A stretch of DNA of 45,958 nt from Candidatus Peribacteraceae bacterium (GTDB lineage Bacteria > Patescibacteriota > Gracilibacteria > Peribacterales > Peribacteraceae), in the NCBI GenBank assembly GCA_028699155.1, contig JAQVVD010000010.1, positions 1-45,958 of the forward strand, read 5' to 3'. Positions 43,728 through 45,958 of the stretch are shown here, piece after piece (positions within the stretch are counted from its first letter, which is position 1; each line of letters begins with the position of its first letter). The notes under the pieces are model-generated. The model did no database searches. It was not told where the DNA came from and saw only the letters and a list, made by a program, of their open reading frames with translations. The translations under genes were made by a program, and so were the position numbers.

Positions 43728-45446
43728 CTACGGAAGGCTCCTCACGATTTCCTCAAGATTGAACTGCTCCAGGTACTTGCGGAATCGCTCGAAGAGCGCG
43801 CGGCGCCCTTCCGCATCCAGCTGCTGCCCTTCGTAGCGGGCGAGGCCGCGCTGGATCGTTGCGAGTTCCCCGCACAGTGCTTCGAACGGCTGCACGTACT
43901 CTTCCACCGTGCGGCCCGGGAAGATATCGATGGAGCGGAAGAGCTGTGCGAGATCGTCTGCGAGCTGTTTCACTTCGAATACCTGCAGGTGTTCCAGCGT
44001 GAGCATGCGCGCCTTCATTCGCTCGAAACCGCTCCCGACCTCCTGAAATTTCGCAATGACGTATGCGCGCACCAGACCGTCCCGGCATCCATCCGCATCG
44101 CCCTGTTGCAGTGCGGGTGCGAGGTGCGCGGACTGCACCGCGAGGATCTTCTCCGCGTAGGTGCGAAACGGCGCGGTACGTACGCCGCGCAGCGCGTGGA
44201 ACGTCTGCTCCTGCGCGATCGCCGCGGCGTTCTCCGGCGTGCTCTGCGCCAGCCGCGCGCGCAGCAGCGAGAACACCTGTTCCGATCGATCGATTTCGCG
44301 CCGCAGCACCATGCCGTCGCGTTCGTTGTAGCTGCCTTTGCCGAGCATTTCCGCAAAGCGCCGCGAGAGGTTGTTGCGCACGCCCACGAGCCTGGCCATG
44401 ATGGCGGGAGGATTCACGACCCTGCGTCCGTCGCGGCGTTCGATTGTGAAATCTCCGATTTTCTCCAGCGTGTTCCCTGCGATGCGCTTGTACACGTTCA
44501 CCGCGGCGCTGAGCTTCTCCGAGCATTCCGCGATCACGGGGAGCGCCTGCGCCTCGATCTCCCGCTTGCGCGCTTCTGGCGTGCCGCGCCGCCAGGAATC
44601 AATGAGCGGCTGCAGGCCTTCCAGCTTCACGCGTACCTCCTCCAGCACGCCGATCTCGCGCTCGTAGACGTTATGCTCATGGTGCGTCTTGCGGTGCGCG
44701 CCGTACGCATCGAATACCTGTGATCTCCTCTCCGGGCGGTTGCCGTTCCCTCCGTGCCCATTCCCATTCTCAGAGGTGTAGAGGATCCGCCCGTCGGTGA
44801 GCACGATCAGGCGGCAGTTGCCCGGTTCGAGCTGCCGCGCTCCGCGCAGGAGCCCGCGCAGCGCTTCGATGGCGGCAGGATCCTGCTTCTTGCGCCAGCG
44901 GTCCAAAGGCGAATCCGATTCCTCAAACGAGACGATGCCGAGTTTTGCAGCCAGGTCATCCGCCACGCACTCCGGATCGAGGATCATTCCGTCCGTGCAG
45001 AGCTCCTGATCTTCCAGCATCCGGCGCTCGCGCGGCAGCACGCGCTGCCCGCGCGCACAGAAGCACTCCTGCAATCGCTTGAAGGTGCCGCCCGGCAGGC
45101 GCTTCCATGCGGCTTCCCGCTCGGTTTCCGGCAGGTCGGCAAGTAGTACAAAGTGCGTATCCCACGGGGCGTAATTCGCATCGGTCCGATGGGTTTCGTT
45201 GAAGCGATGTACCTGGCCTTCCGCCGCTTCGTACGACGTTTGCTCCACATCGTCATGCTGCGTCAGCAGTGCCTGCACGAACCTGCGTGCGCGGCTGATG
45301 CGCGCCTGCAGCCTGCGACGCACGGCAGGGTCTCGCTCCTGTGCGAGCGCGGTCTCACTCTGCTCATAGCGCTCGGCGCGCTGCGAGCACTGCGCGTCGG
45401 CGCGCTGTGTGAATTCCCGGAGGGTTGCGGTCTTCAGAGGGGACAT
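43728..45446 (-). CDS. large helical protein of unknown function
   Basis: 572 residues, mostly charged helices with coiled-coil character near the N-terminus (QRAERYEQSETALAQERDPAVRRRLQARISRA). There is no signal peptide or membrane helix, so it is probably cytosolic. A middle strand-rich patch, CRLIVLTDGRILYTSENGNGHGGNGN, is followed by a Gly/Asn-rich loop. I do not recognise any domain. A promoter for the minus strand would lie in 45447-45509. Related genes in other genomes would be needed to assign a role. Confidence 0.7.
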   Translation of the reverse strand: MSPLKTATLREFTQRADAQCSQRAERYEQSETALAQERDPAVRRRLQARISRARRFVQALLTQHDDVEQTSYEAAEGQVHRFNETHRTDANYAPWDTHFVLLADLPETEREAAWKRLPGGTFKRLQECFCARGQRVLPRERRMLEDQELCTDGMILDPECVADDLAAKLGIVSFEESDSPLDRWRKKQDPAAIEALRGLLRGARQLEPGNCRLIVLTDGRILYTSENGNGHGGNGNRPERRSQVFDAYGAHRKTHHEHNVYEREIGVLEEVRVKLEGLQPLIDSWRRGTPEARKREIEAQALPVIAECSEKLSAAVNVYKRIAGNTLEKIGDFTIERRDGRRVVNPPAIMARLVGVRNNLSRRFAEMLGKGSYNERDGMVLRREIDRSEQVFSLLRARLAQSTPENAAAIAQEQTFHALRGVRTAPFRTYAEKILAVQSAHLAPALQQGDADGCRDGLVRAYVIAKFQEVGSGFERMKARMLTLEHLQVFEVKQLADDLAQLFRSIDIFPGRTVEEYVQPFEALCGELATIQRGLARYEGQQLDAEGRRALFERFRKYLEQFNLEEIVRSLP

Positions 45447-45509
45447 AGTAGGAGGAAGACTATCAGGAAATTGCGCTTACAAGTCAACAGGGCAGCTGCC
45501 AATCTGCCG

Positions 45510-45824
45510 TTAATCTCCCGCGAGGATCTCATCTGCCACGTGGTTCATGAGCAATTCCAGCACTCGTTCCCTGCGTTTCGTTTCCTTCAGCGGGATATCT
45601 GCGTCGTGCAGCGGGATGCCGTGCCGTTGCAGCACGGTGTTCCCGACAGTCAATCCAACGTACTCAACGACATTCCTGATCACTTCGTCCTCCGCACGCA
45701 TCTGCTCTCGTATCGGATGCAGGTACTGGAAGACGTGGAGCGGCGTAATACGGGCATCGGGACCGATGCGTTTGGCCAGGGCAATCGCCACGCGCATTTC
45801 TGTGGTGATGCGCGTAATCTGCAC
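45510..45824 (-). CDS. small hypothetical protein
   Basis: 104 residues, helical, no signal peptide. Sequence starts MQITRITTEMRVAIALAKRIGPDARITPLHVFQYL and ends in an acidic helix. Not recognised. The gene runs the same way as 43728-45446 with 63 bp between them and could share a transcript. Confidence 0.55.
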   Translation of the reverse strand: MQITRITTEMRVAIALAKRIGPDARITPLHVFQYLHPIREQMRAEDEVIRNVVEYVGLTVGNTVLQRHGIPLHDADIPLKETKRRERVLELLMNHVADEILAGD

Positions 45825-45901
45825 CGGATCTGCGGCAGTAGACCAGATATGAGTTGGTAATAATTGTGAGGTAGGCTTCTATAAGCCATTTCCTCCCGAT
45901 T

Positions 45902-45958
45902 ATGTCTGCAAGAACAATTTTCTGTCTTTCCTGCGGTGCGGCAGGCGCACACAAATAC
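45902..45958 (+). CDS. possible start of a gene cut by the window edge
   Basis: An ATG at 45902 opens MSARTIFCLSCGAAGAHKY to the edge. The CLSC pair could begin a zinc ribbon. There is no clear ribosome binding site and only 19 codons are visible. Confidence 0.2.
   Translation, partial: MSARTIFCLSCGAAGAHKY

Overview
The window reads as a GC-rich bacterial chromosome segment: intact housekeeping genes, TGA used as a stop, one tRNA. My best guess is a Patescibacteria/CPR lineage of the Peregrinibacteria or Peribacteria kind. The support is several SLH-domain surface proteins, an O-mannosyltransferase, an O-antigen-ligase-like protein with a TPR-like tail, a deoxyhypusine-synthase-like enzyme, a TrmB-like regulator, and an ECF sigma factor with a secreted helical-repeat protein. 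Two protein signatures look planctomycetal instead: an LEPR-type N-terminus at 2776 and a J-like N-terminal domain in the genes at 1-1497 and 11291-13756. The assignment is therefore tentative, and planctomycete origin or gene exchange remains open. Base composition, identity and divergence are judged by eye throughout.

Region 1-13.8 kb is an accessory surface-protein locus. Two paralogous J-like/transmembrane proteins on the minus strand bracket it as long direct repeats. Between them are a family 2 glycosyltransferase and a 1242-residue LEPR-type exported protein with two near-identical LamG-like modules, an Ig-like linker and a C-terminal M15 murein peptidase. A lipoprotein follows 3 bp later, then a second lipoprotein. 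A displaced 219-bp copy of the Ig-like linker comes next, fused to a different murein peptidase (M23), followed by a secreted protein fused to SLH domains. Scaffold parts are GC-rich, while the enzymatic tips and neighbouring small genes are visibly AT-rich. This is the layout of an exchangeable-tip system with an orphan tip cassette. A REP-associated (RAYT) transposase with its REP repeats and an IS1595-family remnant lie in the same region.

Region 13.8-19.1 kb is housekeeping: a protein O-mannosyltransferase, FtsH, adenylosuccinate lyase and tRNA-Leu(GAG). Region 19.1-22.7 kb is an AT-rich island: two 225-bp direct repeats flank one 1004-residue protein with six about 95-residue repeats and a PD-(D/E)xK-like nuclease core.

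Region 22.9-34.5 kb carries an SLH/Calx-beta surface protein, glutamate 5-kinase, DNA ligase LigA, a chorismate-mutase-like small protein, a PilT-like ATPase, a TrmB-like regulator and a sensor kinase with an EF-hand in its external domain. It ends with a DMT permease and a two-gene polyamine cluster: an AdoMet-decarboxylase-like pyruvoyl enzyme followed by a deoxyhypusine-synthase-like enzyme.

Region 34.5-45.9 kb carries another DMT permease, an SLH protein, an O-antigen-ligase-like protein, a small membrane protein, Ogt, an acidic Cys-rich protein, a probable structured RNA ended by a terminator, an ECF sigma operon and poorly known proteins. Four loci carry inverted repeats built from different short quasi-tandem motifs, which suggests a common process of formation.
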